Positions 1 through 14,600 of a DNA stretch of 64,000 nucleotides are shown piece by piece. This stretch comes from Hymenolepis diminuta (taxonomy: Eukaryota > Platyhelminthes > Cestoda > Cyclophyllidea > Hymenolepididae). The notes below the pieces were generated by a model that searched no databases, was not told the DNA's origin, and saw only the letters and a program-made list of their open reading frames with translations. The stretch's first letter is position 1. Each line of letters opens with the position of its first letter. The DNA is taken from assembly GCA_900708905.1 (NCBI GenBank), contig CAADRB010000007.1, forward strand, positions 3,518,550 through 3,582,549, read 5' to 3'. Made by a program: the position numbers and the translations under genes.

Positions 1-3000
1 TTGCCAATTCAAACTTATTCACTTCCAATTGAACGCTTTTCTCACCTATCAAATGAATTAAAAAGGATAAGTAAAAATAAGAAATTAAAAAATTACATAT
101 AAATTGAAATTTTTATAGTTGAAAATAAATCGTAAAACTGCCTTCAAAACCTAAGTTCCAATCGAATTGAAATGACTCAAAGTGGTACCATTAAAAAACT
201 CAAGCTACATATTTCCAGTTTCAAGACCGAAATCTTCAAATTGTAATCTTGACATCTCTTTTTATTCAATTGCATTAAATAAGTACTCAATTTTCGAAGG
301 TACGATTTGATAATTTAAGTTCTTTTACTTTTATCAGGCCGGACAAAATATATAAGTAGATGCAGTTTACCTTTACTTCTACCTTCTCAGGCGGATATCA
401 ACCGTTTTTTAACTAGTTTCACTGTCTCCGGAACCTACATAAATGAATCCAGGTGAATTCTTTCTCCTGGCCGGACTCCAAATGTTTCTTCTTGTCTCTA
501 ACGTGTACCAATCTGACTCTCCTCTCTCCATATCAACTTTTACAGTCAGGTTCTTTAGATAGGAACTATCTATCTACAGTTCCCTTACCTTCTAATGTGT
601 AACCCTCCCTTTTTCTATCTCTTTTTCTCTCTGATAAGTTTCATTGAGATATTATCATCACTAAATTATTTGCCCTCACTCTTATTCTTGATAGTTTTAA
701 TTCTAGTGATCTTAGCATTTAGTCTTCTTCTACGTATTGAAAAACGGAAAATTATATTTGAAATTTCAATCCTATTAAGCACGTAACAATCTTAAGCTCG
801 ATTACTTACTAGTCTCCCCTTTTTATTCAAATGTTTCTTCTAAATGCACTCACTTGGTCTTCGTCGTAAGAGATACAAATATAATCGAACCACGGAATTA
901 ACTCAACAGTTTAACAATCTCCCAATATTGTAAGCGTAGTCTCATCCAGGAACCTAGGTGGCATATCATTAAATTTGAAAATTTGAGTATTGCTCCAAGA
1001 ACTATATTTCAAATGAGAACGCGGAAACCCTGAAGCCTGACTTCGTGGTCTGACCCCCTCTCCCATTTTGTACCGCATTAGACTACTTTGGTGGTCAACT
1101 TCTTTGGCTGTCATTCCATGGTTAAAAGTATTTTCCACAAACTATTTCTGATAATTGTGATTCTTATAGAAGAAGGGTAAAAAAAGTTTGATGGAGCCTA
1201 TCCAAACATCATTACTAAAAGATGATTAGTTTTATATGATTATAGTATCTTGAACTCGGGCAAAGATTCAATTTTGAATTTTAAAATTACATTACCTTGC
1301 TCATTCGTAGTTCAATTTTTGTTGGCTGATGATACTCATTCCATCTTTAGAAGCTAGTTTGGAGTTAATACAATTAAAATAAAAGTATCTATTCATTCAA
1401 TATTTTTTACTTTCACAAATAGTTAAACCGGATTTTAAAGTTATTCCATATAGTACATGAGAAAACCTTACTTATTCAGTTTATACTAAAACATTTTGAT
1501 TAGCTTAAGCTAGACAATATTTGTAATGCCACGAATTGAAATATTTTGCTGCAGTATTTTCCGAAGACGCATTTACTTTTGGTATAATTACAATATTGGA
1601 AAATACATTCAACGAGGGAGGACTCCAATGAATATCAATTGTCCTAACAATTAAAATAATATTAATTTCAGATTCATTAATCTTGCTACTGATCAACTAT
1701 TTTAATATTTGAAAATTTGCCGCGAAATTATTAACTTCAAGCTGATTGAAAGTAAGCGTTTCCAGCAGTCATTTTGGTCGGAATGGGTGCATCCTGGAGC
1801 CTTCTTAAATGAAAGCTCTTATTTCTCTATTGGTCCCTTGACCAGTTTAGTAAACAATAGTGGTCATATCAGGTGGAAACGAACATATCTGTTAAATAGA
1901 AATTTTGAAATACAGATCCATTAGCATTAATTCATTGATTAGATCATTCAGTCGGGGGTCTTAACCTTACCTGTAAAAGGAGTGATTGAAGACCAACTTC
2001 TAAAGCTACAGTTTCTACATTTTTTATTCTATCTTAACTGGAGAATGAAGAAAGTGTTATTTCACTGCCATATCACTGACTTGTCATTTCCACGTTATCT
2101 CTCATGACGGCGTTGTCGTAGTTCTTTGTTCCACCAATCGTGTATGGCCATGATATACTTCGAAGTTAATCTCTGCCAATTATTGGTTCATCGTTCTCCA
2201 GCCAATCAGTGGCAGCCTATTTAGTCATTATAATATTTTGGATCTGAGATCTGAGTCGAATATAAACCTAGTGATATTTAGTGAACTCCTTGTATTATAT
2301 TAACTTTACAACTGTAGTAGCACAGCAATTTATCTGTAGTTTCCCCCCCCCCAAAACAGAGTTCTTCTGAATTTACTGTGAGTCAGAAAATTCAATACTA
2401 ATTGTCTAAAATACAATTATATAAACATTTTGATTTAAAATGACAGGTTATTTTGATCTATCGGTGAAGTTGAAAAGCACATGTGTTTTTATAATTTAGC
2501 AGTAAAACTCGAAAGATTAGTCAGAAATCATAAGTATATAAATTAATGAATGTGCTAATGAACTATTAAGGATAAATGCCAAAGAGCGCCTCTTTTATTT
2601 TGTGGCGCAAAACCGCACAATTCATAACCAGCGTTGATCAAAAGATCGGTATAGGTTTGTATCAAAGATGCGATTTGACAGGTACATGTATTGCCGCCAA
2701 TGTAACATTTGTTTCATGAATAAAGGAGTGAAAGACCATAAAATATAGCGTGTTTCAGTAGGGGTTGATTTTATTTACGACTTAGTGATCTCGTTTGCGT
2801 TATATTTGGCTTAATTTGGCTTTGAAAATTGCGACGGATGCTGGAGTTTAGAACAACGATTGCCAATTTTGATTTGTTTCTTTCTAAAATCAATATAATA
2901 ATAATTACATTTTTCTTTAAATTACCAGCACTATTGAACTAGACCACTTAAAGTGCTAAACTTAATAGGAAAAAGCTGGGGTGCTTTCAACAAACTATTC

Positions 3001-6000
3001 CCGGAAAAAGCTAGCATAGTAGATTTACGACAAAAGTTTCTTCTGTTGTAATGAAGATAACAGAAATACCATAAGAATTAAAACAACCCGTCTCATATCA
3101 TTTTCTTTAGTTGAATTAATAATTTTTAGAGAATATATATTGTAAAATATTAATATAGTTCAAGAATGACTGGAACTAAAATTTGGTATAAAAATGGCTT
3201 ATAAATGATGGAATACTTTAGTAGTTCTCAAATCAAATGGTATCTAAATTTCCATTTCCTGTTGCAAGGAAACAAAGCGTTTTTATTCAAATTATATCAA
3301 ATTACAAAATTCTCGATCTTTCTAATCGAAACACCTAGCCCATTTAACCAAAAGCTGGTATCAAAGATATGGTTTAGACAGAGAATACATAGCTCTAAAT
3401 GTGATATTTACAGAGGAGAGGAGAAAATTAAATTCGATGTTTTCAGTCCTTAAACCAACATTTATATACAGCTTCAGTTGTGGTTAGGATGTCTTTATTC
3501 TGAAAATGCATCAAACCTTAAGATTTTTAAGAGCTGTAGTACCTTCGAACTTTGACTCAGACCCGTTCAGGCTCTCTATATATTGCACGTCTACTAACTG
3601 TTAGTGAACAAAGAATATGAAATCGGTCAACTTCCTCATCGTAACTCATTTCCCCTGTTCTTCACAATTCAGATTACCGTAGCTCAGCACTGACACTTCC
3701 ATTTCCTCTCTCATGCATTTTCCAATTATCCAACCCAACTCTTGGTCCCCTCAATCGTTAAAGACTTGTGTTACCCGCTAGTCTTTGGAAGATGGTTAGA
3801 TTCATGAAGGCCTAATTAGATGCGACTCTTAAAGTACCTTTACTGTTGGATAAGGGTTTCTTTAGAGCGTTACGTCTTTAGCTTGACTTTGAAAGCAAGT
3901 AGTCTGAAACTATATTAGATTTTCATTTAATAATAATAAGTCCACTTATATACTAATCTTATTGAATAAACAAATTGGACAAAGGAATTTCTACCTTACA
4001 AATTCTAGCAGATTGGATAGAGCACTGACAATCTATTTTGAAACATTTTGTGCATTTCGAAATTCTTTTATGGCTTTGACTTTTAAAATTTATCTCTGGA
4101 GATCGTATTTTCTCTTCATTTCATTGAATTGACTTGAATTTAGAATAATCATACGAAAGTATGCATCCAGCAGTGCAAAAAATATGGAGGTGGCTGCATG
4201 CCCAATCTCTTCTTTACGCGTTTGTATCCGACGCGAAAAGTTGCACGTATTTATTTAAGATTTCCTAAACTCACATTTCATACAATTCAAATTCACTACA
4301 TATCTAACGAAAACTTATTTCCAAATCTCAACTTCGTAATTACAGAATCTCTAAATGTAAAGGCCAGTGGAAACGAAGTTACGCGCTGGTGCGCTTTTAG
4401 AAAACAATGACATTTCAATATGGCGGTTTGCTTGTGTGCAGTTTTTCGTGTGTACTGGGGTATTCACACAAACCCTGGAGGCCAGAATTTGGGACGTTAA
4501 TCAAAGTGAAGCATACCGACAGAAATATTCTTCTATTGAAACAGAAAATGTTCAACAAAACGGGAGAAGAATCTATTTTATTGCTGTCTGTTTTGATTAA
4601 GGACTATTTGTAATGATAAGGAGGGTTGAATAAACAATGCTTATATGTGAAGCAGACCAATTAGATCAACTGGCCTCTTTTGTCCGACAGAAAATTAAAA
4701 TTGTACTTACTAGTTTTTCCTAAATTTTATTTATTATATAAAAAGTGAGATAATATATAATGTTATCCCTATCTGGACATTTAAGAGTAATTAATACGGA
4801 ATTGTTAGTTATATAATGTTAAAAACCATAATATAGCTAGAGTCCATGTTTGAATTATATTCATCGATAAAAATTTAGTGATCATAGTTTGTGCCGTTGA
4901 TACAAATCGGACAAGGAGATGCACGACGTCCTATAATTGATGCATTCGAAGGGAAAATTTAATGTCTGAAAAGTAGGGACTTCAATGCAGATAGTAGTAT
5001 ATTCCTACTTATGACGGTTTTCGGTTGTGCTATTTATAGGATAGTCTTTTGTCATTTGAACAACCCGTCTTCATAACTATGGAGGGATGGTTAGTGTAGC
5101 TAGAATTGGCGATTTATGTAACTAAAGATGGCATTGATCACTTCACCTTCAAATATATTTTATTTTCTAAAATTTAACGATATTTTAACCCATTATGTAT
5201 ATTGCGTAGCGGTCACCAATTTAGCTCTGTAGGTATCTGTCGATGTGACTATGCTTAAAAATAACCCATCGAGGAAAGGCTGAATGTGCCTGTCAGTAAG
5301 AGAGGAGCCGTTTACTTGAATCCTTTCGATGGGTTCTGTGATAAAGGAAATTACTGGAGAGAATATCACAAAAATGTCAAAGACAATTGATATTGTGAAG
5401 CAAAGAAAATCAATTAATAGTTGTTTATGGATTCAATGTCTGGATTTTTTTCATTTTGCTTCAGTACCAGTAAATTTCTAATACATGGCACAGTATTTTT
5501 TCATACAATTACAATACAAAAATGTGAATTTAACTTGAACATTCCTTCTTGAAATTCTTATATCAGTGTTATGGAAGTCGAAACAGTAATTTCCAGCCTT
5601 TGGCACTAAATTTTTATTAATAATTACTTGAAATATTCGTATTTGCTGAGAGATCTTGGTTCAATTCAGAAGATAATAATGTATGCAAATGCCAAACAAG
5701 AATAAGGAAACAAAGAAATGGTGAAATTAAATAATTAAACATAACTGCTTTTAAAAGTGTAGTCCTAATTTTGTTGAAGGAATTTATTTTTTGAAGCACA
5801 TATTGGATAGAGGTGCAGCATCCGGAAGTCTATTTGACAAGGTGCAACTCTTCTCTTGACTACTTTCAACCGGAATGTTTGGTCATCTATAATAATTTCT
5901 TATAAAATTCTTCCTAACCCCTATCAAGAAATAAGACGAAATGTGACGTAAACTTTTAGGGGTTATGATTTTTGAAAAATTAACAAGTTATATAAATAAA

Positions 6001-9000
6001 GCCAAACATTTTTGTTTAAAGTATAATTTTGTGAAATTTGATGACACCTATTGGGATTGACTATTCAATCAGTAATAAGTTAACCTATGCACAAGTTAAA
6101 TCAATTCAATACCTATCCAAGTGGTTCTATCAGATGTCTTACATACATCAGTGCATGACGTTCTAAAAAGATACATCTTTTTAGGAAAGAAGGACATTTG
6201 TCTGTCTACGATGGTTGTTGGATTAGCCATAACCAAGTAAATCGATGCCGATTTCCACCAAAATCAGCACTGCAGCCCCAAACTTGTCCCTATTTGTAAT
6301 GTAATCTTTTTTCTACCTAAAAAGAAAGTGGTATTAGGCTATCCACTTAAATCCTCCTAGCAGAAGGGGCGATCTGATTTTCCGAAAGGGTTTAAGAGGA
6401 GGGATTAACAAGGTGCAAGATTAGTTGACAGTAAAACATGGATACGCATAACACTTAAGCGCGTAAAACGGCTTATTAATAGTCTTCACTCGCGCAGTAG
6501 GTTTTTATTTGAATATTTTTTCTTAATTTGATGCGTTTGATGGAAGGAAGACCAAAAAGAGGTACAGAGTGTTTGGTATATGAAGAAGAGAAATTAAAAG
6601 ACCGATTTCGGGTGTAGGGAGATAAAAATAAATCGAAGAAACATGACGCGGAATTAAATCAACCGACAAACAAGCTCGAACTATCTCAGATATAATCTTA
6701 TCCATGAATATCGGATTCCGATAGGCAAATCTGAAAATTAGGACAATGCGAAATTTACTCCTTATGAGAATATGGATCACTCAATGCTTCTAGAATACAA
6801 ATAATAATAATAATAATTAGGGTATCGTTCTTGAAAAATGAAAAATAATATCTCCAATGCAATTACAATCTCCGTTTACAACTTGCACCTCTTTACAATT
6901 TGTTCTTGACACTATCAGGATACATAAGAAATGTTCAATTCGATAAAAGATTAGGTTCAGGGTGATTGGAGGACAAGTGCACAGAACATCGAACAACTGA
7001 CTACACTCGTCGTCACAGTATTCTAATCATCATGTATCTCACTAACCAGACTTAATTTGCATGATATTAGGAGAAAGTATTCGTCCCAAAATTTTCAGAG
7101 TTTAGAGAGTGGGTGGTACCGCTTCCATTTTCATTTCTGCAAAGCATTTAGGTGCTACAAGCTTAGATTTGCAGTTGCAATTATCGTAGACATTTAAGAA
7201 ACAAGAAATGATTTTGCACATAGCTAGAGGTAAATGACTTTGAACTATGTGTACCCGAAAAATGCAAAAATTAAATGATTTGATTTTGCTATCATCTAAC
7301 AAAAACAAGTAAATTAATGATTTTGTAGTTCGAAGAAGTCGAAGGGGTACGTATAATTGTGAAAATATGTCACAATAATTGCTTTCCTCAAGAAATTTAG
7401 CCATTTGAAAGGTCACTGCATAAATAAAGCATAAAGTGTACATTTTAAATAGCGATTCTCTCCATTTCAGGAAAGAATGTTGCATATTATCAACCATCTC
7501 CCCTAATAGACAAGATTTCAAATTGCTAACAATTAAACATAAGAAATATGCAAGAAATGTATAGCGATTGTGTTCATGTCTACAGATTAGGGTGGCGCCA
7601 CCGCAGAATCTCTTATTTTGGGGCGTAAGCCTTCATCGACTATTAAACATGTTGTAACCGATTTTTTTCGAAATGCTGGATTTCAAGTCCAAAGCTTCGC
7701 TCTCCAAAGCAGATACTAAGTGAAATTTTCACCCAATTAACTTCACTGAAATACTCTCAAATATCTCAGACGAAAGTACTAATTAGGTCTATATAAATTA
7801 ATTAATGCCGCAGTCTCCTATCTCCACGCATTCTTTACTCGCTAAATGATGAATTGAATCAATCAATTCGTAATTTTAATACGTGGCCTTTTGCTTAAGT
7901 TAGACTAAATATTAAATAGACTAATTATTCAATCTTTTAAGAAATTCGTTCACTTTAGGCAGTTCTGTATGAATTTAATGACAAGAATAGACGCTATTGA
8001 CAATTAGAGCCATTCAGTTTAAATAGGGTTATACATAAAAATGCCAGTGTTATTGTGAAAATAAGAAGTGAATTAAAAGTCTTCGGGAAGTTTTCACCAG
8101 AAATAAAAACACATCTTTTATTTTAATTGCCTTTTCCACATTTATTTTTGTGTTAATTGTTTATAAGTTAAGTGATTTACAATTAAATCACTAAGATTGA
8201 CGTAAGATTAGAACAGGACAACAAGAAGACTGTTAAAACCTGTCATATAAGAATAAAGTCCACAGGTTCTAGTGGCTGAAGAAACTGCTGTCGAATTCCC
8301 ATGGGTGATTCTTGCTCGAATCATCTATATTACCGTGCAATTTGATTGGATAAAAATTCAGTTTTTAAAATCTATTTTGATCTATTCAGCACTTAGGAAA
8401 GCAATTAATTGTGAGAAAAGTCAACAGCGAGTTTTAAAAATTTCTGTTTCCCTACCACAGACGTCTTAGAATTTCACCGTTCTGCTCCAGATAAAATCCA
8501 CCTTCCGGAATCTCATTATTACAATCAAACAATTGTTTTTTCTCTCCAAATTTGATCTCTTCTATGAGTATTCATTGGGCTTCTTTTTTCGATCATCGCA
8601 TTTTCTTCTTTGAGCATATTAAATCTAGTATTCATGAATAAATGTATTTGGATTATTTCTGTATCTAAAATTATGCCATAATCTAACCCCTTAAAAGCTT
8701 TTAGAATTAATCAAAATACCGCCTGAGAATGATGCCTTTCTAAGAAACCTTCAACCACCTCCTAAAGAAATAGCTCATTTTCAATTTATAAACGGGAAAA
8801 ATTTCACTCTGAATTTACAGGATAATCTACATTTATGAATAGGATGTTATATCAAACAATTTAAACAGGCTTATTATTACAGCAACAGATTTTACAAATA
8901 GCGTTACTTCGTGATAGAGCGGTAATTTAAAGCAAATGTTAAGTGTATTATTCTACCTGTTAAGCACATAGTTTAAATAATTATTTATTAGGAATAATCA

Positions 9001-9259
9001 TATGATAGAAATTTCAGAGTCATCTTTACGATAGATAGATATTCAAGATATGATATAAGGCATTAAAGTTCAACATACCAACGATAATCGCATATTCGTT
9101 AGTGGGATAAAATAACTATCCAAATAGAAAGCATCCTAATGGGCTGAGGGAGCGAGAAAAAAGCTCATGTAACCGCCGAAGATATTACAAAAGTCCACCA
9201 CAAGGCAACAACATGGGCAAAGTCATCACTTATTTGTAACCCAACCCACTATATGCTGG
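1..9259. other. Noncoding AT-rich DNA
   Basis: No exon chain, RNA gene or mobile-element ORF can be supported. It holds a family A copy (3640-3805), a C10 tract (2343-2352) and an AAT microsatellite near 6799-6818. Short open frames here lack splice partners or domains. Confidence 0.5.
3640..3805 (+). repeat. Pyrimidine-rich dispersed repeat (family A) copy
   Basis: A CT-rich leader, then CCAACCCAACTCTTGGTCCC, then AAAGACTTGTGTTACCCGCTAGTCTTTGGAAGATGG, co-linear with 16265-16410. Confidence 0.5.
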
Positions 9260-9510
9260 CTGTCACGGTATTTTCTGCCCGTTTGAGGCTCGAAATATCA
9301 TAATGTGATTGGCCAATTGGGCAAGGCTAGATCATCAGAGGCTAGCCAATCAGATTGGACTCATGGACCGCTTTGGCATCCGCCCTTATCGTCACATTGC
9401 GCACACAGTGCGATGTGTATGCCTGTTCGTGCAAATAGCAATGTTTATCCGCGCGCCGCGTTTGAAATATCGCCGATGTGAGTCAGCCAAGGGGGCATTA
9501 AAAAAGGGTT
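9260..9510. promoter_or_regulatory. CCAAT/GC-rich patch, possible promoter or enhancer
   Basis: GC-rich relative to its surroundings. It has repeated CCAAT/ATTGG boxes (GATTGGCCAATTGG; GCCAATCAGATTGG) and a GCGCGCCGCG run. No gene is supported next to it, so the role is inferred. Confidence 0.3.
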
Positions 9511-10764
9511 GAATTTAAACTTTGCCTGAAATCCAGACACAAGACCTTTCCATTATTCGCTTACACAGAATTTAATTCAAAAAATATTTATTAAAAATGG
9601 TCCTTTGCTGACTATTTGGAAGACATCATTATGCTACATCATTCCACAATTTTAAAAGAAGGTTTACAAATTATTGGGAAATTTCATAATTTCTAGCAGA
9701 TGCGTAACTGCATGAAGCAGAAATTGGTTATTTAAACTGACATCAACTAATTACTCTTTGACTTTCGAAAGGAACAATTATGCTAATTATATTATTTATC
9801 ACCCATGGAAAGACAAAAATCTTACCAGGAAAGCAATTGAAGTTGGGTAACAGTAGAGTTCAATAAAGGACGAAGGAGATGTTGGGAATTTAATTAGGGT
9901 ATCGAAAGAGTCTCACTTTATTTGAATCCTAGATCCTATTTTTCGGATTTCCAATTACTTTATAGGAAGTTCATTACCTCACGTTCCAAAATTCAAATTT
10001 TATGATTTGTCCAAGTTATTATAATTAAGAATTTAGTATCCAGATCGTGAGCATTAACGTTTAGTACATCAAGTTCAAGGTTTTCAGTCTTTCAAGGAAA
10101 AAGCAAATAAACCTAGATGTCAGACTCGGAAACAATTTTCATGTTTTCCCTCTTTCTCCAGATTCAATTGGATTTATATTTTATTATATTATGACCTATG
10201 GCAATGCAAAATACTGGTTATGACTTATAGTAATGTTTTTGCTTATGAAAAGAAAAATATCAAAATAGATTCATAGGAGATTAAATGGGGTCTCGAAGGG
10301 ATCTATGTAATAAAGTCATGATGGTAAGAGTATTAATTTACTTCAATTCTGAAAGCAGGGACTACTCTCTCATTAGAGATACAAATCACTTCGTAATATC
10401 CAAATGTTCTGAAGTTCAATTTTCATATTTTGATCCTTGGATTTTTGAACGAATTCATTTCCGCGGTATTTAGAGGCTGTTGACCTGTTGAATTAATTGA
10501 ATGTTCGGTCATGTCACTTCAATTCAATTATGTTTTCTTACACCCATGGGCATGTATACGAGACAAGCAAAAGCATTATAAGCATAGAGGAGATCACAGA
10601 TGTTCATTCAATATGGACTCTTATTTATATCATAGTTTCGTTTGTTCATATTCTTCTCCACTATTGGTAAATAAGAAGCACAATACTCTTTCATGCATAT
10701 TAAGCTAAAGACATGTTCAGCTCAGGCCCATTTGAAAAAAGTTGACTTTTCCAGAAGGAAGATA

Positions 10765-10890
10765 TCCTACAGCCAGTGTGGTTAACCATGCACGGAACAG
10801 GAAGAACACTGATGAGCACTGATTCCGCAATTTCTGACTTGACAGACATATACGTTGACCACTGAGCCACCGCCGCAAACAGTTTTCCGT
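10765..10890 (-). repeat. tRNA-like SINE copy, reverse orientation
   Basis: The plus strand shows the family's complement: a segment resembling CCAGT..GGTTAACCATGC, then TTCTGACTTGACAGACATATACGTTGACCACTGAGCCACC, which matches the heads at 20895, 22005 and 59940. Confidence 0.45.
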
Positions 10891-11449
10891 ACCAATTAAA
10901 CTGGCTACGTGAGAAGTAGTAGTTTTACGATCTACTAGCCGATATTCCAACCAGGAAGCAGGAAAAAGTCAAGTTCTCCTTTTCATAACGAAAACTTATT
11001 ACAGTTCAATTCGAACAACATGATTCAATTTAGTTCATATAAACAATTGGAGGGATATGCGTTATTTCGATAGTACTGGGAAGAAAGCAAAATATAAATA
11101 TTAATTTCGTCAAAGGAAAATATTTAAAAATTATTCATTATTATGTTTTCGTCTTGACAAGTTGAAATTTAGTTTCTCAACATATGGGCCACAGTTTACT
11201 TTCCTCCGTTTAAGGCTGGTCACTTGGGGTTCATCTACCAACGCTCCTTGAATTACAGACGGTATTTAACTCTCCATATATGTCTGAGCGAACTCTTTCA
11301 AATGAGTGATATGTATTGCGTATATGAATATGCGTATATGACTCATACATCTGCGCATATAAACCATCAAATGGTAATTTTTTATTGGTTGCTGGTCCAA
11401 AAAACCAAAGAAAGCGAAACAATCAACTCTCTCAGCGTGCTTTAATTCA

Positions 11450-11640
11450 TCCTCTTTACCATAATCTCATGTCCACTCATGCTGCGTTGACGCTTTTCTT
11501 TGCTTTTCCTACTCGTTTCCCTCTTATATCCTCATTCTCTTTTGGTTGTACAATACATTCATGGTTAAAGTCAACTCTTGATATACGGATTTTGGAAAAG
11601 CCGTTGTATCCTGTCAGCCTTTCGAAAACACTGAATAAAA
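11450..11640 (+). repeat. Pyrimidine-rich dispersed repeat (family A) copy
   Basis: A CT-rich leader, then TTCATGGTTAAAG, then AAAGCCGTTGTATCCTGTCAGCCTTTCGA, in the same order as the other copies. Confidence 0.45.
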
Positions 11641-14600
11641 ATGAATAATTTTTATTTCAGAAAATTGAAACAAACTATTTATTATTAATTATTACAAATA
11701 CCGTATATTTATTAAAATGTGCTAAATTGCAGGGACGATAGGTTGCAGAATTTTGAATAAAATATTATAGTTTACTTAATCTCGTGTTATTGTCGAGTTC
11801 GGGGAATCTGTGACCGGTTATTTTATTCTCTGTGCCTAACTAGGTCTAGCTCCTAGGGTAGCTTTACTGACGGGATTTAGCGTTACTTCAGACTCAAATG
11901 ATTTGTTAGCACAATAACCTCCATCAATAATGGTGTTCCTCTTTCCAATTTTTAACGACCCAGTGCCTCAACATTTCTACTATTTTATGAATTCGCCAAC
12001 GCATCCCATTACCTTTTCCCTTTGCATCAATATTTATTCCAATAATACCGTTTGCATGTCAATTTCTGAACCTATGATTTTCTGATTAGCTACTACATTC
12101 AAAAATACTAAATTTTAACTCAAATCAAAAGCCCTAAGCCAATACGTAATATGCCCCTGCATACCCACGCATTTAAATAGAAAATAAAATTATATGTTTT
12201 GCGAACTTAAAGGGCTGCGTAGCTCCTATGTGAACACAAACCTCAACTCGATGCTGGTGATCACTTGATTTAATCATGATTAGTGTTTGTTGACAATAAA
12301 AAGTTCGTCGGTCAAACCGCCAAGTTTGATGCTTTCATTAAAATGTACCAAATTGTCAAGCATTTCTAAAAAAATGTTACGATTTACTAATCAAGTACTA
12401 CCTATTTTCCACATCTAAGTGAAGAGCACCAGTAATTAAGTGATCCATATTCTGTCACCCCCCTAGAGACATGCAATAAAGAATAGAATTTTTCATTTCT
12501 TAAACCAAATTTTATCTTATTTAATTCATTTTTAGAAATAAATGCTCGTATCAAAGTTATGATTTGGAGATGGGACATATAGGACTCATAACTTGTTATT
12601 TCTGAGGGAAAAAGAAATGAAAATTGGCAAATTTTAGTCTTGAAGTCAAAACTGCTAAATAGCTTCAATTGCAGTCAGAAAATATTTATCACTTCAGATT
12701 TCTGGAGTGTCCGAACAAAGCTTCGTTTTCAAGCCATATGAATGAAAATTAAATTGTATTATTCAAGAGCAGAGATTTTCATTTACTTGCATATTTTTAA
12801 TTACATCCTGTTTAAATTCGCCAGACTGCAGAAGGAAGAGCTTTTTTCACCTATTCATCTTTGGAGTTAAGAAGCCGTTAATTTGGATAAGTATGGTAGA
12901 TTTTCATTCCTTTTTTTCTAAATTCTATTACAGTCGATTAGTGAATAAATAATGGTGTAATGGTACTGATATAAGTATGATAAATGAGTTTTATTTTTTT
13001 GGTACTGCTAAGATATCTGTGGATGCATATAAAGCTCATCCGCAAATCTTCCTTTATACGAAATCAACCACTTCATAGATATAGAGATGGGAGTAGAGCC
13101 ACAGCCTAATCTTTTAATTTTGTGCGATTCCAGGTATCAGATAAATTAGAAATGTGTAGTGAAGTGTACCATTTCGAAGATTACTCTGGGAAATACCATT
13201 ACCACGTTTTAACGAAGAAGACCTCACTTTTGATTTGCTATGAAAGATCGCTCCGGTTCTCCTTTCCTAAATCTTCTGTTAAGTCATCATCTACCGACGA
13301 GAATTAGAAGGAGAGTTTGCACAGTTTCATGGCTATGATAAATTAGTAAAGACTCCAAAGAATTCTTTGGTTCGACCGGGCTGCCATAGGTAGACCAAAA
13401 GAGGTCAATGTTCATATGTAAAAGCGTTGTTGGGGCTGCGGCTAATTCTAAGATTACCACAAACAACAGACAACCACAGTTTTCAAATCAGAAAGTCAAA
13501 AGTGAAGAGTAAACTAAATTACAATATGTAACGGCAGTGGAAACCCGAGAGGGAAAGAGACGGGAAAATGGAGAGAGAAAAAAGAATAGAACGAGGGAAG
13601 AGGAGAGCATGAGAATCGAGGATCTGGACCACCAGTCATGTAATCGAAATGCCATTGGGTTTTACAGACGAAATCTGAGTTATCGCGATAAAGGCGATCA
13701 AAATCACCAATCAATATTTTCCAGCTGAATCGACTAATAGCAATTCAAGCAAACGTAAGAGCGTAAAGGTGATATTTTATCAAAGCAAATTAAATTAATA
13801 TTGCCTAAAAATTTTCAAATGTTGGGGAATCCTTCTGCGTAAATTCCCACCTAAAGGGAAATCGAGTGAAGACGGTGAAATTAAAAGCTACCAATCTCCG
13901 AAGAATGTTGGCAGAAAATTGGGCAATGCTTCTAGACTATGCATTCTGAATCTCTCAAAGTAAATTTATATTTTACCCCCAAATTGTGTATCCATTTTTC
14001 AAAAAACACATTACATATTAATGAATAGGGAATTAACACCGTAAAGTGCATAATTACATAGAAATGTTTTGATACAATTTGTAAAGGTTGATCATTACTA
14101 TAAAAATTTAACATGAATAAATTGAAATATATCTTTAACTAAATATCCTAAATATTTATATAGTAGTATTTTGCTTTAGTTAAATCTAAAAATATTGACA
14201 AAGATAAAATGTTATTTATGAATCAGTAGAAATATGAGTATTCTGTGGTAATATTTTACTAAATTTATCTTGGCAAAAGACTCCGAAGTTGATGTTAAAA
14301 AAAGGTAAGAATTCGCACCATTACTCTGAATATTTCCTCTGTATTTTTTTACCCATTACAGAGCGATTAATTTTTAAATTTTAGTCACACAGTAGCATTT
14401 TATCTGGGACGTATAAAAGTAATCTATTAGGGAGTAGAGAAGTAGAGAACAAAGTTAAGGCACCGGAAGATTTTTACTTCATTTGGATGCTTAGATCTAT
14501 CGAACTGTCCACTATAACTTAATGAGTAGTTCCTAATATCATATTCTAATACTTCAATGTTTAAATTTCCTTTGGATCCTGAGTTCATACTCGCAATACT

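Noticed and set aside
7102..7521. 139-codon open frame on the minus strand
   Set aside because: No domain, AT-driven composition, no supported splice partner or promoter. Chance is more likely.
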